DNA of 54,975 nt, from the NCBI GenBank assembly GCA_913045115.1, contig CAJWPJ010000005.1:1-54975 (forward strand), in the 5' to 3' direction. The translations under genes and the position numbers were made by a program. Numbering within the stretch: position 1 is the first letter of the stretch; each line of letters begins with the position of its first letter. Below the pieces are notes generated by a model. That model saw only the letters and a program-made list of their open reading frames with translations, made no database searches and was not told the origin of the DNA. Source of the stretch: an uncultured Gammaproteobacteria bacterium (lineage in GTDB: Bacteria; Pseudomonadota; Gammaproteobacteria; GCA-002705445; GCA-002716945). Shown here piece after piece: positions 1 to 10,177 of the stretch.

Positions 1-721
1 CATTCTCAAGCATATCAAGAGTTTTACCCCATGGATTCACTATCATTGTATGACCATAAGTTTTCTTACCGTTAATATGGTAACCTCCCTGACATGATGA
101 TACAACATATGATAGATTTTCTATTGCTCGAGCTTTAATTAATGTTTCCCAATGAACTTTGCCTGTTTGTTCAGTGAACGATGCAGGAAGAATAATAACT
201 TCAATTTTCTTTTCTTGTTGCAGTCTAAATAATTCAGGGAATCTAAGATCATAGCAACATGCTATCCCAGCTCTACCTATGGGCGTATCAATAACTTCAA
301 TTTTATCACCTGGCATGAAATATCTAGATTCATTATAGGATTCTTTAGATTTTGGTAGTGTGACATCAAACAAATGAATCTTATTATATAGCGATACTCT
401 CTTGCCAGTATGGTCATATGTTATCGTGCTAGCCATTACTCTATCTTTATCGGGAGATTTAATTGGAATAGTGCCTGCGACTATCCAAATTTTATATGTG
501 CTTGCTAAGGATGCAATTGAATTTTGTATCTGTCCATCATCAAGCGTTTCGGCGTGCTTAATATAATCATTGTCATTTTCTGGCATAAGTGCAAAGTTTT
601 CAGGCAAAACAACCATCTTAGAATCACTATCTGAGATTTGCTCTATATATGATTTAATATCATATATATTTACCTTAATATTAGGACCAGAATTCAGCTG
701 TATTGCAGAAACTTTTGACAT
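1..721 (-). CDS. Carbon-nitrogen hydrolase (nitrilase/omega-amidase family), 3' part runs off the window edge
   Basis: Reverse translation from ATG at 721 reads MSKVSAIQLNSGPNIKVNIYDIKSYIEQI...VVLPENFALMPEND...YNKIHLFDV...GIACCYDLRFPELFR...LPASFTEQTGKVHWETLIKARAIEN; Glu-Lys-Cys nitrilase signatures. Located next to yhdP as in other gammaproteobacteria. Confidence 0.88.
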   Translation of the reverse strand, partial: MSKVSAIQLNSGPNIKVNIYDIKSYIEQISDSDSKMVVLPENFALMPENDNDYIKHAETLDDGQIQNSIASLASTYKIWIVAGTIPIKSPDKDRVMASTITYDHTGKRVSLYNKIHLFDVTLPKSKESYNESRYFMPGDKIEVIDTPIGRAGIACCYDLRFPELFRLQQEKKIEVIILPASFTEQTGKVHWETLIKARAIENLSYVVSSCQGGYHINGKKTYGHTMIVNPWGKTLDMLEN

Positions 722-735
722 TCGTTAAGAATATA

Positions 736-3717
736 TTAATTGAGGATAGGTTTAAATGATTGGGTCACCCTAATTTCAGGATTTTTCCAAGGACCTTTAA
801 TAGAATACTCTATGCCAGCAAGTTTATTCGTGTCGAGCCCAAACTCTTTTAGGAGTCTATCGTAAAATATAGACGCAGCAGCCCCAATTGGGCCACCAAG
901 GACTGCTCCAGTAACCAAACTAGTTGAGGATAAGTCTGGAATAAATATTAGTGTTTGATCATGAGTTTCGTCAATGAGGTTTGACTTTCCTGACAGTCTC
1001 ATTTCTCCAAAACTTCCTACTATTTGCATTCTTTTCGTATCAGCAATACCATTATCTAAACTGATATCAGATGTTAAATCATCAAATCTCAGCCCCTTGG
1101 AAAAAAAATCTGAGAAGTCTAGAGATAATCTTTTAGGTATTGAGGATATGCTAAATAACCCTAGAACTTGACCAATCGCCTGCGTTTTTTTATCCAATTC
1201 GTTGATTTGACCATTTTTTATTATAAAATTTAGATCACCCTTTGCATTTGAAAATGAAAAATCATCTAAGGAGCCTTGCCACTGTGCTTTTAAACTTGCA
1301 TCTAAGTCCCCTCCCTGTAGAACACCAACATAACCTAAACCTGTTAAGGCTTGTCCGAGATTACTGCTTTTAAAAAAAGCATTGATTTCTGTTTTTTCAT
1401 TTTTATTCCTGTACCATTTTCCTGATGACTGCATTTGCAAGTAGAGATTATTAAAGTTCAATTTATCTATCGAGATATAATTTTCTGCTGGAGTAATGAT
1501 TAGGTGAACGTCATCAAGAACAGCTCTGGATGTTTTGACGTGTTTGGATTTTATTTCAATCTTAGGTAAAGATTGACCTATACCGTCACTTTTAAAATAG
1601 GCCGTATCAATATACTCAAATGATCCTGTGGCTAGATTGATAGACTGTGATGTGGTGGGATATTTAAAAAATCCTCTTGCAAGAGGAGAATTAATATTAG
1701 TATAGATATAGCCTCCATCACTTCTAAATTTGAACTTATGTTTTTCAAGAGTCACAGACATAGGGTAAGATATTTGTGGAAAGTGCTGATACTTGAAAAC
1801 AAAGTTTTTATTTTCTTTGCTAGTCTTATTGAATGGCTCAATGATATTGAGTGACACACCATTTAGATTACTTGTGACATAGGATGTTGCAATATTTTGT
1901 GTGTGATCATAAGTTGTAACTGATTTTATCTGTGTCTTTCCCTTAGTGACTCCCTGAATATCCAAATACTCACTTAAGATTTTTGTATCAAGAAAACCAG
2001 TTGATGATAATATGAACTTATGCGAGGTACTATTTGATCGAGTCATAATTCTTGAAGTAAGTTCATTACTATTAATCGAAAGATTGAATTTGTCTGAACT
2101 AATAAAATTCGAGGTTGTGTAAACATTCACTTTTGGAGATGAAAGATAGATATCATCTGAATGTTCTATCACAAGATTCTCCACATTTGCTTTGCTGAAA
2201 AATACTCCACCGTGATAATAAATATTGGCGCTCATCTTGCCCTCATAATTTATCTTTGTAAGTAACTCGCTAGAGCTTAAGAAAGGTAGAATTTTATTAA
2301 CATTGGAAGAAATTCGGATCTTAAGTGATGGCATTTTTGATGTTTTATATCCTGAAAAGGTGAAATTATAATTCTGATTGTTTTTAAATTTAGAGCCGCT
2401 GAAGTAAATAGATTTTCCTCTCGCGTTATATGCTATTTTGCCAGATACACCATCTGCTACATTTTTTTCCTGTAGATTTAGAGATAAATTACGTATGTTA
2501 ACAATGCCCCTACTTAGTGTCCCGTATATTTTTGCATTAACATTATCTAGAGAGTAGCTATCCTCAATATCAACAGAACCGTCACTAATAGTTAAACTAT
2601 AATAATCAAGCTTGCCCTTACTATTAAGATGTACTTGAATATCTTCTATATCGCCAGATAGCAACTGTGTAGGTATATTAAGGTTATACATTCCTATAAT
2701 GGGAAAATACTTCCTGATCAAATGACTATCATTTTTTTTGATAAATACGCTAATATTTTTTTTGTTATCCTTACTTATGACTATTTTGTTATTTTTTATA
2801 TTTTTGTTATCTATAACATAATTCATTCTCATAAGACTCAAGGTTTCAGATTCACTATCTTTCACAAACAAAAGATCGCTATTGACTTTACCTAGTGTAA
2901 AGATGGACTTTCCAACAGTTAGACTTAATCTATCAGTAGCGATATTTCCGAATGCCCTCGTGATATTTGTTCCGTCTAAGTTTAACCAAATCCGCAGTGA
3001 CATCTGATTAGCCTGCAGTTGTCTTAGTTGCTCAGGAAGTAGAGGGTATGGTACTTTAATAGAATTCCCACTAAGAAATATTTTACTTTTAATGGAGTCG
3101 CCTATAACAACTCCTTTGTACTGAACAGTTATCGGATTAGGGCTCGCCTGGTGCAAAAAGTCTGAATATACTTTTATGATATTATCCTGATAACTTGCCA
3201 AAAGAGTGTTTGCTTTCATAGATAATGTTTGTTGATTTATTAAATTAGTTATTCTAATGTCAGAATTATTGAGGATAATTACAGGTATATTTTGTTTTAT
3301 TTCCAAATTGGAATTAACTGGTAATTTTTTCTTATTAAGAATGATTTTGTTCTTATCATATTTCAAATCAAGTATTGTGTTATTAATTATAATTTTCCCA
3401 ATTGATAATTCCTGACTCCTTAATGTATCTAATATGTTAATGTGTATTTCGCTGCTTGGTATTTCTAACAACATTCTATTGTCGCTGTCACTCATTAATG
3501 TATTTTTCATTTTTATTATCGGGTTTAAACCAATCCATTTAACATCAAAATTCTCTATACTAGTCTCTACATTGAGTGTCTTCTTTAGTTCAGCTTTAAA
3601 GAAATGAGTGAGATCTCTTTTAAGATTAGTTGAATTTTCGGAATACAGTATGACTGTAGTGAATAAGATTAGAGAGATAAGTAGAAAATTAAGTAAAACT
3701 TTGATTGTTTTAGACAT
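736..3717 (-). CDS. yhdP: YhdP family AsmA-like envelope protein
   Basis: 993-aa ORF, N-terminal TM segment, AsmA-like C-terminus (GQVLGLFSISSIPKRLSLDFSDFFSKGLRFDDLTSDI...GGPIGAAASIFYDRLLKE). Confidence 0.85.
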   Translation of the reverse strand: MSKTIKVLLNFLLISLILFTTVILYSENSTNLKRDLTHFFKAELKKTLNVETSIENFDVKWIGLNPIIKMKNTLMSDSDNRMLLEIPSSEIHINILDTLRSQELSIGKIIINNTILDLKYDKNKIILNKKKLPVNSNLEIKQNIPVIILNNSDIRITNLINQQTLSMKANTLLASYQDNIIKVYSDFLHQASPNPITVQYKGVVIGDSIKSKIFLSGNSIKVPYPLLPEQLRQLQANQMSLRIWLNLDGTNITRAFGNIATDRLSLTVGKSIFTLGKVNSDLLFVKDSESETLSLMRMNYVIDNKNIKNNKIVISKDNKKNISVFIKKNDSHLIRKYFPIIGMYNLNIPTQLLSGDIEDIQVHLNSKGKLDYYSLTISDGSVDIEDSYSLDNVNAKIYGTLSRGIVNIRNLSLNLQEKNVADGVSGKIAYNARGKSIYFSGSKFKNNQNYNFTFSGYKTSKMPSLKIRISSNVNKILPFLSSSELLTKINYEGKMSANIYYHGGVFFSKANVENLVIEHSDDIYLSSPKVNVYTTSNFISSDKFNLSINSNELTSRIMTRSNSTSHKFILSSTGFLDTKILSEYLDIQGVTKGKTQIKSVTTYDHTQNIATSYVTSNLNGVSLNIIEPFNKTSKENKNFVFKYQHFPQISYPMSVTLEKHKFKFRSDGGYIYTNINSPLARGFFKYPTTSQSINLATGSFEYIDTAYFKSDGIGQSLPKIEIKSKHVKTSRAVLDDVHLIITPAENYISIDKLNFNNLYLQMQSSGKWYRNKNEKTEINAFFKSSNLGQALTGLGYVGVLQGGDLDASLKAQWQGSLDDFSFSNAKGDLNFIIKNGQINELDKKTQAIGQVLGLFSISSIPKRLSLDFSDFFSKGLRFDDLTSDISLDNGIADTKRMQIVGSFGEMRLSGKSNLIDETHDQTLIFIPDLSSTSLVTGAVLGGPIGAAASIFYDRLLKEFGLDTNKLAGIEYSIKGPWKNPEIRVTQSFKPILN

Positions 3718-3718
3718 T

Positions 3719-4054
3719 TTAAATCATATTTTCATTATTCAGACTTTCGTCCCATAACTTTTCAAGAGAATAAAACTCTCGTGCTTCCGGATGCATGACG
3801 TGAACTAAGACATCACCAAAATCAATGAGTACCCACTCTGATTTTGAGTAACCCTCTATACCCAAAGGTTTGATTTTAACTTTTTTTAACTTTTTTATAA
3901 TATTATCTGAGATTGACTTAACATGACGCGTAGATCGTCCTGAGGCAATGATCATAGTGTCCGTAACTGATGATTTATTTTTTACATCAAGTGAGATTAT
4001 GTTCTCGGCTTTAAACTCTTCCAGCAAGAGGCTAATTTCTTTATTTAAAATCAC
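3719..4054 (-). CDS. rsfS: Ribosome silencing factor RsfS
   Basis: MIIASGRSTRHVKSISDNI...GYSKSEWVLIDFGDVLVHVMHPEAREFYSLEKLW typical of RsfS; adjacent to nadD. Confidence 0.92.
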   Translation of the reverse strand: MILNKEISLLLEEFKAENIISLDVKNKSSVTDTMIIASGRSTRHVKSISDNIIKKLKKVKIKPLGIEGYSKSEWVLIDFGDVLVHVMHPEAREFYSLEKLWDESLNNENMI

Positions 4055-4680
4055 TTATATAAACCATTTTTTTTAATAAATTCATAATTTACTTTGGATA
4101 CAATATTTTCAGTAGATTGATTTTTTTTTATCATGTCTCGCAGTATACTTCCAGATATCTGTGATTTGTACTTATTTGAAAGATGTATTTTTCCAGATTT
4201 AGATTGATTAAATAAATTAATATTTTTTTCTATATAACTATCCAATAATTCAATTCTAGCATAATTGCTGTCATTGTCTCTACATAGAACAATAATACTT
4301 GCCATCGACAAAATTTCGAGATATCTATGCCATGATGTAAAATTATGGAAATTATCTTCTCCCATAATTAAACGTAGGGAACTCGTCTCATATTCTTTAT
4401 TAAAATAATTAATTGTATCTATAGAATATGAAATTTCTTCAGATAACTTCTCGAAAGTGCTGACTTCAAAAAATTTATAAGCTTTTATAGCATTTTGTAT
4501 CATACAGACTCTATCATCAAACTTAGCATGAAATTTTCTACCGATTGGAGACTTATTATTAGGTACAAATATTATCTTTGTAAGTTGATAATGGTCCTTT
4601 ATGTGAAGAGGTATATCTATGTGAGCAGTATGAATAGGATCAAATGAGCCAAGATATATACCTATGTTAGATTGCTTAAT
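4051..4680 (-). CDS. nadD: Nicotinate-nucleotide adenylyltransferase; apparent ATT start
   Basis: The supplied ORF (4051..4503) is truncated. In-frame extension reads IKQSNIGIYLGSFDPIHTAHIDIPLHIKDHYQLTKIIFVPNNKSPIG...; GSFDPIHTAH is the nucleotidyltransferase motif. No ATG/GTG/TTG at the conserved N-terminus; ATT at 4680-4678 follows AAAGGAG. Confidence 0.88.
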   Translation of the reverse strand: MKQSNIGIYLGSFDPIHTAHIDIPLHIKDHYQLTKIIFVPNNKSPIGRKFHAKFDDRVCMIQNAIKAYKFFEVSTFEKLSEEISYSIDTINYFNKEYETSSLRLIMGEDNFHNFTSWHRYLEILSMASIIVLCRDNDSNYARIELLDSYIEKNINLFNQSKSGKIHLSNKYKSQISGSILRDMIKKNQSTENIVSKVNYEFIKKNGLYK

Positions 4681-5950
4681 TTCTAATAACTCCTTTGCTA
4701 GTGACTACGTATTTCAAATTTGTTAATCCTTCCAAGCCAACAGGTCCTCGTGCATGAATCTTATCTGTGCTGATCCCTATTTCTGCACCAAGCCCATATT
4801 CAAAACCGTCTGCAAATCTCGTAGATGTATTAATCATCACAGAGCTTGAATCTACCTCTCTAAAAAATCTAGATTGAGCTTTTTTATTCTTTGATATTAT
4901 GGAGTCTGTATGCCTACTGCCATACTTTTCAATATGATCCATTGCCTCATCAATGCTACTAACCACTTTAACAGCTATAATTGGCTTGAGATACTCCTCA
5001 TACCAATCAGCCTCCTTCGCTATACGAGCTTTACTAAAAATAGCTTTTATTTTTTTGCACCCCCTTATCTCAACACCATGATCCTGCAAAGCACTTAAAA
5101 TCTTAATAATGAACTCTTTTGGGAAGCTCTTATGTATTATAAGAGATTCAGCAGCATTGCATACTCCATACCTTTGTGTTTTCGAATTAAGCGTACATTT
5201 CATAGCTACCTTAAAATCTGCATCTCTATCAATATAGACGTGACAATTGCCATCTAGATGTTTTATGACAGGAATTTTTGATTCAGATGATATCTTCTTT
5301 ATTAGTCCTTTGCCCCCTCGAGGAATTATGACATCCACGTATTGATCTAATTTAAGAAGTTCGCTCACAGCGTTTCTATCCGTGGTGCTTATAAGTTGAA
5401 CAATATCCTGAGGCATTCTACATTTACGAAGAGAATCTTTTATGATGCAAGATAATATCAAATTTGAGTTTATAGCTTCGCTACCTCCTCGTAAGATAAT
5501 ACTGTTACATGACTTTATCGATAATCCTGCTGCATCTATTGTAACATTTGGTCTAGATTCATAAATCATCCCAATTACACCTATTGGTACTCTCATTTGT
5601 TCAACTGATATCCCGCTAGGCTGAGCTGCTTTGTTAATCTTTTTAAAAAGCGTATCAGGGATAGATTTTATTTTTTTTAAACCATCAACCATTGAAGAGA
5701 TTCTCTTATTGTTTATCAGAAGCCTATCAATGAGTGCATCTGACAATTTATTCTTCTCGGCATTCTTAATATCTAGTGAATTTTTTTGGATAATAAGTTT
5801 TTTCTGGTTATCAAGTTGAGAAATTATAGTACTTAGTATTTTATTCCTTTGAGAGTTCGATAATCTTCTTGCTAGCTTAGATGCATCCTGGGCTGCTTTG
5901 CATACATCAAACACATATTTTTTTATTCTATTTATATTCATTTTTATCAA
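4676..5950 (-). CDS. proA: Gamma-glutamyl phosphate reductase
   Basis: 424 aa; [43 protein letters not shown] ... [37 protein letters not shown]-type ProA motifs. Confidence 0.95.
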   Translation of the reverse strand: [424 protein letters not shown]

Positions 5951-6897
5951 CTATTCATAAGGTTCACTAACAGGCTATTGAAACTGGTCCAAGGGTTTGC
6001 TTTCCTAGACATATATTTAGAATTTATGTCTAGTCCTGCGATGTTCTTCAATGTGTACAACAGTCCGTCTAAGTTATATTTTTTAGATGCGTTTGTATAT
6101 TTATTTTTTAGAAAAGCTGGAATATATGGCTGAGATAAGGTCGGTTTAATCACGGAGTATATCTTTTCGAGCTCCAAATTAATTAAAAAAATTACATAAG
6201 AAAGTGATGTATCAGCATCTCTCAAATGTTCACTCACCTTTATAAAACCAGCTATATCTTTATTTAAAAGCATATCTATCAAATCATATTCTGTATATTT
6301 AGAATCTTTAGAAGTAAAATTCATTTTGTCGTTGGAGAGCCCGCTCAGATAAATGGCTTGTGAGATTGAGAGGCTGTTGTTAAAGTTTGAATCAATTAGG
6401 TTATTAATAGAGTCGGCTTCATAGCCGATGCCGCTCATCTTGCACTTGTTTGCTATCCACTGTTCCAGTATCTGACCTTTAAGTTCATATATCTCTACAA
6501 CACAGCCATTATTTGAAATGTTCTTATATAAATTAGTTTTTTTGAATGATGCTGCTTGTCTGTCTAACTTAATAATTAGTCGGTCTTGTGTATGATGAGT
6601 AACCCATATGTCAATTAGCTTCTTAATGTTAACAGGAATTGACTTCGAAACTATATTCAATACAAGAAGCTTTTTTTCGTCAAAAAGTGATTGCTCCTGT
6701 AAATTATTTTTTATATCTTCAGTTTGCGTGTCATCGTCTATGACATAGTTTTCGAGTTTATAGTCGAATTTTTTATGAAAGTTTACAATATCGCGCTCTA
6801 TCTCATTACTTATATTGCGTGGATTACCATGAATAAAAAATAATGGAATTTCTGAAGTAAGGGGGAATTTCTTAAATTTAACATAATCGAGTATCAT
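5947..6897 (-). CDS. holA: DNA polymerase III subunit delta
   Basis: ORF called to 6921; probable start MILDYVKFKKFP at 6897. IPLFFIHGNPRNISNEIERDI and overall layout fit HolA; located between proA and a divergent gene. Confidence 0.78.
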   Translation of the reverse strand: MILDYVKFKKFPLTSEIPLFFIHGNPRNISNEIERDIVNFHKKFDYKLENYVIDDDTQTEDIKNNLQEQSLFDEKKLLVLNIVSKSIPVNIKKLIDIWVTHHTQDRLIIKLDRQAASFKKTNLYKNISNNGCVVEIYELKGQILEQWIANKCKMSGIGYEADSINNLIDSNFNNSLSISQAIYLSGLSNDKMNFTSKDSKYTEYDLIDMLLNKDIAGFIKVSEHLRDADTSLSYVIFLINLELEKIYSVIKPTLSQPYIPAFLKNKYTNASKKYNLDGLLYTLKNIAGLDINSKYMSRKANPWTSFNSLLVNLMNS

Positions 6898-6923
6898 TAA
6901 ATGAATTATACTATATATCACCC

Positions 6924-7811
6924 ATGAATAGAGTTAAAAAAACAAAAGTTGGTTTCATCGGATTAGGCATTATGGGTAAACCAATGGTGATAAACTTACT
7001 CAAAAATGATTTTGAGGTTTTCTTTTACGCCAGAAAAAAGCAAGTAATCAACGAAATTTTAAAGGTTGGAGGTAAGTTTATTTCAACTCCAAGTGATATA
7101 CCAAAACATACAAAAATTTGCATTACAAATCTGCCAAATACAAAAGATGTGGAAAATGTTGTAGTCGGAAATAGGGGTCTCATAAGTAATCTTCGTGAAG
7201 GATCTATTGTTATTGATATGAGCACGATATCACCACAAGGTGCAGTTAAGATAAATAACAAGTTGAAGAAAAAGAAATCTTATCTAATTGATGCGCCTGT
7301 ATCTGGTGGAGAGGCTGGAGCCAAATCTGGAGAATTATCCATAATGGCTGGTGGTGACAAAAAAGCATATCAAAAAGTAAAATTTATTCTCGCCATACTT
7401 GGTAATAAGATTACTTATATTGGAAGGAGTGGTTCAGGACAAATATGTAAAGCATGTAATCAGATTTTAGTTGCACAGACCATTCAATCTGTGAGCGAGA
7501 TAATCTCTATCGCAAAAAAATCAAAAATTAATCCCTCAATAATAAGAGAAGCGCTGCTCGCCGGATATGCAAATAGTAAAATTCTAGAAATCCATGGTAA
7601 TCGTATGATTAAATCTGATTACCGACCAGGTTTTAAGCTTTCTCTTCATCATAAAGACCTAAAGATTGCCAGGACTCTGACAAAAAGTCTTGGACTAAAC
7701 TTGAGAGGATTGAGCCGAATCCAAAAAATCATGGAAAGCGCAAAAAAGTCTAAGCTTTATGAGTGTGATTCTTCAATTATTCACACTATATTAGAAAAAA
7801 CTTATAAATAA
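6924..7811 (+). CDS. NAD(P)-dependent beta-hydroxyacid dehydrogenase (3-hydroxyisobutyrate dehydrogenase / tartronate semialdehyde reductase family)
   Basis: KVGFIGLGIMGKPMVINLLK Rossmann motif, DAPVSGGEAGAKSGELSIMAGG, and GQICKACNQILVAQTIQSVSE catalytic region. Confidence 0.9.
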   Translation: MNRVKKTKVGFIGLGIMGKPMVINLLKNDFEVFFYARKKQVINEILKVGGKFISTPSDIPKHTKICITNLPNTKDVENVVVGNRGLISNLREGSIVIDMSTISPQGAVKINNKLKKKKSYLIDAPVSGGEAGAKSGELSIMAGGDKKAYQKVKFILAILGNKITYIGRSGSGQICKACNQILVAQTIQSVSEIISIAKKSKINPSIIREALLAGYANSKILEIHGNRMIKSDYRPGFKLSLHHKDLKIARTLTKSLGLNLRGLSRIQKIMESAKKSKLYECDSSIIHTILEKTYK

Positions 7812-7849
7812 TTATTAGTGTTTTTACATTAATATATTATAATATTTCC

Positions 7850-8248
7850 ATGGAAAGCAAATACGAGGATATTTATAGGAAGCTTAGCGTAACCCCTACT
7901 AAACAAAGGGTTGATTTAGCGCGTCTTATATTTTCTAAAAAGCAACATTTTACTGCAAATGAGCTGATAGCTATGGCAGATAAAAAGAAACTTAATATAT
8001 CAATGGCTACCGTTTACAATACGTTATCATTATTGGAGGATAAAGGAATGTTAAAAACTATAAACATAGATAACGAGTTAAAATTCTATGACACGAACTT
8101 AGACAACCATCACCATCTTTATAACACTACGATGAGTACACTAACTGATATTGATAATGACAGGATTGTGTTTGCAGAGCTGCCCGAGTTACCTAAAACT
8201 TTGCAAATTGAAAGTACAGAAGTACTAATAAAAGCGAGAAATAAGTAA
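7850..8248 (+). CDS. irr: Fur-superfamily regulator, Irr-like
   Basis: 132 aa; winged-helix Fur signature (TPTKQRVDLARLIFSKKQHFTANELIAMADKKKLNISMATVYNTLSLLEDKGML), FYDTNLDNHHHLY histidine cluster, no CxxC zinc motifs, C-terminus ELPELPKTLQIESTEVLIKARNK resembling Irr. Confidence 0.8.
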   Translation: MESKYEDIYRKLSVTPTKQRVDLARLIFSKKQHFTANELIAMADKKKLNISMATVYNTLSLLEDKGMLKTINIDNELKFYDTNLDNHHHLYNTTMSTLTDIDNDRIVFAELPELPKTLQIESTEVLIKARNK

Positions 8249-8249
8249 T

Positions 8250-8831
8250 CTAGTTTGTTTTAAGATCATCTTGCAAACTTTTCTTCACATCATCGTCTAG
8301 AACAACTTCTTTATCGTAAGCAGTATGATTAACTCCAATCTTAACTTTTGAGCTTGATATGAATTCTGCGATATCATCTTGTCCGAGTTGAAAGCGAAGA
8401 AAATGAACTGCGGATGTTTTCTTATCAGTACTTCGATCTAGATCTTCATCCGCATGTGCAATGATTTTTTTATTACCTGACGTTAGCCACATTTGGTTCT
8501 CAATATCATGAAGTTTAAGCAGCATTTCTCTTCTTACTTCAACATCTGGATACATAATAAGCATAGTAGCTTTAAAGTTTGTTCCATCAGGTATAAGTGG
8601 GTTATATGCATCAATCTCTTCTTGAATCTCTTTTTTGTTAAAAATTTTCTCTATTCTTAACATTTCTTGAACTTGATATTTTATCGTCATAAAATCCTCA
8701 AATATAAGAACGATATTATCGCCGACATTTACAGTTCTATTTTTTTTGTGATTTATTAACTCTTTTTTTATCGAATCTCTGTGTAAATCATAATCCTCTA
8801 GAGAGAGAAGATCCTCAGGTTTTAATTTCAT
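8250..8831 (-). CDS. DUF3501 family protein
   Basis: 193 aa; IVLIFEDFMTIKYQVQEMLRIEKIF...YNPLIPDGTNFKATMLIMYPD...HFLRFQLG matches what I recall of DUF3501; linked to Fe-S oxidoreductase and rubrerythrin genes. Confidence 0.75.
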   Translation of the reverse strand: MKLKPEDLLSLEDYDLHRDSIKKELINHKKNRTVNVGDNIVLIFEDFMTIKYQVQEMLRIEKIFNKKEIQEEIDAYNPLIPDGTNFKATMLIMYPDVEVRREMLLKLHDIENQMWLTSGNKKIIAHADEDLDRSTDKKTSAVHFLRFQLGQDDIAEFISSSKVKIGVNHTAYDKEVVLDDDVKKSLQDDLKTN

Positions 8832-10156
8832 TTATTTATCCCATATGCTTTTTTAATTAAACTGATTGGATGCTCAGGTGCTACAATATTTCCCATAGAA
8901 TTTTCAATATGATGGGCAGCGAGTGAGCAGTCGCTTGTAAAGCTGTCAAATTTAGCCTCCTTGAATGCTTTGGTTATAGGACGTGCTATTTTTATAGCAA
9001 TCTCATGAGTTTCCCTCTTCACTCCATATGTTCCGTCATGTCCTGAACACCTCTCAACAGCATTAACTTTAGTTCCTGGAATTAACTCAAGAATTTTTTT
9101 AGTCAACATACCAAAATTCTGAACTCGTTGATGGCATGCTACTTGATATGAAATATCGCCTAATTGTGTTGTAAAGTCTGTATTAAGGGCACCTTCATCA
9201 TAAAGCATGTTTAGAAATTCAAATGGATCTCGGAATGATTTAGATACTTTCATTAGATCTTGATTGTCTGGGAAGAGAAGAGGAAGCTCTTGTTTATACA
9301 TCAAGACACATGAGGGTATAGGAGCTATGATTAAATAGCCTTGATCAGTGAATTTCTTAAATTTGGGTAAGTTTTTATTCATCATTTCACTAACTTGCTC
9401 TATGTCACCTAGTTCTAGTTTTGGCATACCACAACAATTATTATCAGTTATTATCTCAACTGTTATATTATTGTGTTTCAATATTTCGTAAAAGTCTTTG
9501 ATGACTCCAGGCTCATTGTAGTTATGGTAGCAAGTTGTAAATATTGCAACTTTGTGTTTTGAGTTCGTAACCTGATTAGCTAACTTGAGTTGCTGTGCAG
9601 TTTTCGCAACAAACTTTGGAAGTTTAGCCGACCTATGAACACCAAATTTTTCTAGGATTACTCTAAATATTTTATTGTTATTGAAGAAATTGACAGTACT
9701 TGAAACTATTGATCTAGAAAATATTTTACCAAGCATGTCAGTTGATGAAAGAATTTTGTCGCGGAATGAAACTTTTTTATTCGCATTTTTTATAGCTTTG
9801 CCTCTTAGCATTAAATGCGGGAAATCAATCTCCCACTCATGAGGTGGTACGTATGGACATTTCGTCATGAAACAAAGATCGCAAAGATAACAGTGATCAA
9901 CTACAGATTCAAAATCTTGGTACGCAACCCCGTCAACTTCAAAGGTTTCGGATTCATCTATTAAATCAAATAAAGTTGGAAATGAGTTGCACAAACTTAC
10001 ACATCTTCTACAACCATGACATGCATCTGCAACTCGCCTTAACTCATCTTCATACTTTGCCTCGTTCAAAAAATCTGGATTTTTCCAATCAATAATATGA
10101 CGTGTAGGCCTCTCAAGTCCTCCTTCCATTTTAGGTTTTAAGTTAAGATTATCCAT
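8828..10156 (-). CDS. (Fe-S)-binding oxidoreductase, GlpC/HdrB-like with CCG domains
   Basis: Two [4Fe-4S] motifs (CHGCRRCVSLC and CYLCDLCFMTKCP) plus CCG-type cysteines (FTTCYHNY...NNCCGMPKLE; VACHQRVQNFG...VERCSGHDG). Confidence 0.88.
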   Translation of the reverse strand: MDNLNLKPKMEGGLERPTRHIIDWKNPDFLNEAKYEDELRRVADACHGCRRCVSLCNSFPTLFDLIDESETFEVDGVAYQDFESVVDHCYLCDLCFMTKCPYVPPHEWEIDFPHLMLRGKAIKNANKKVSFRDKILSSTDMLGKIFSRSIVSSTVNFFNNNKIFRVILEKFGVHRSAKLPKFVAKTAQQLKLANQVTNSKHKVAIFTTCYHNYNEPGVIKDFYEILKHNNITVEIITDNNCCGMPKLELGDIEQVSEMMNKNLPKFKKFTDQGYLIIAPIPSCVLMYKQELPLLFPDNQDLMKVSKSFRDPFEFLNMLYDEGALNTDFTTQLGDISYQVACHQRVQNFGMLTKKILELIPGTKVNAVERCSGHDGTYGVKRETHEIAIKIARPITKAFKEAKFDSFTSDCSLAAHHIENSMGNIVAPEHPISLIKKAYGINK

Positions 10157-10177
10157 TTCCCTGTTTGTTCTCCGATC

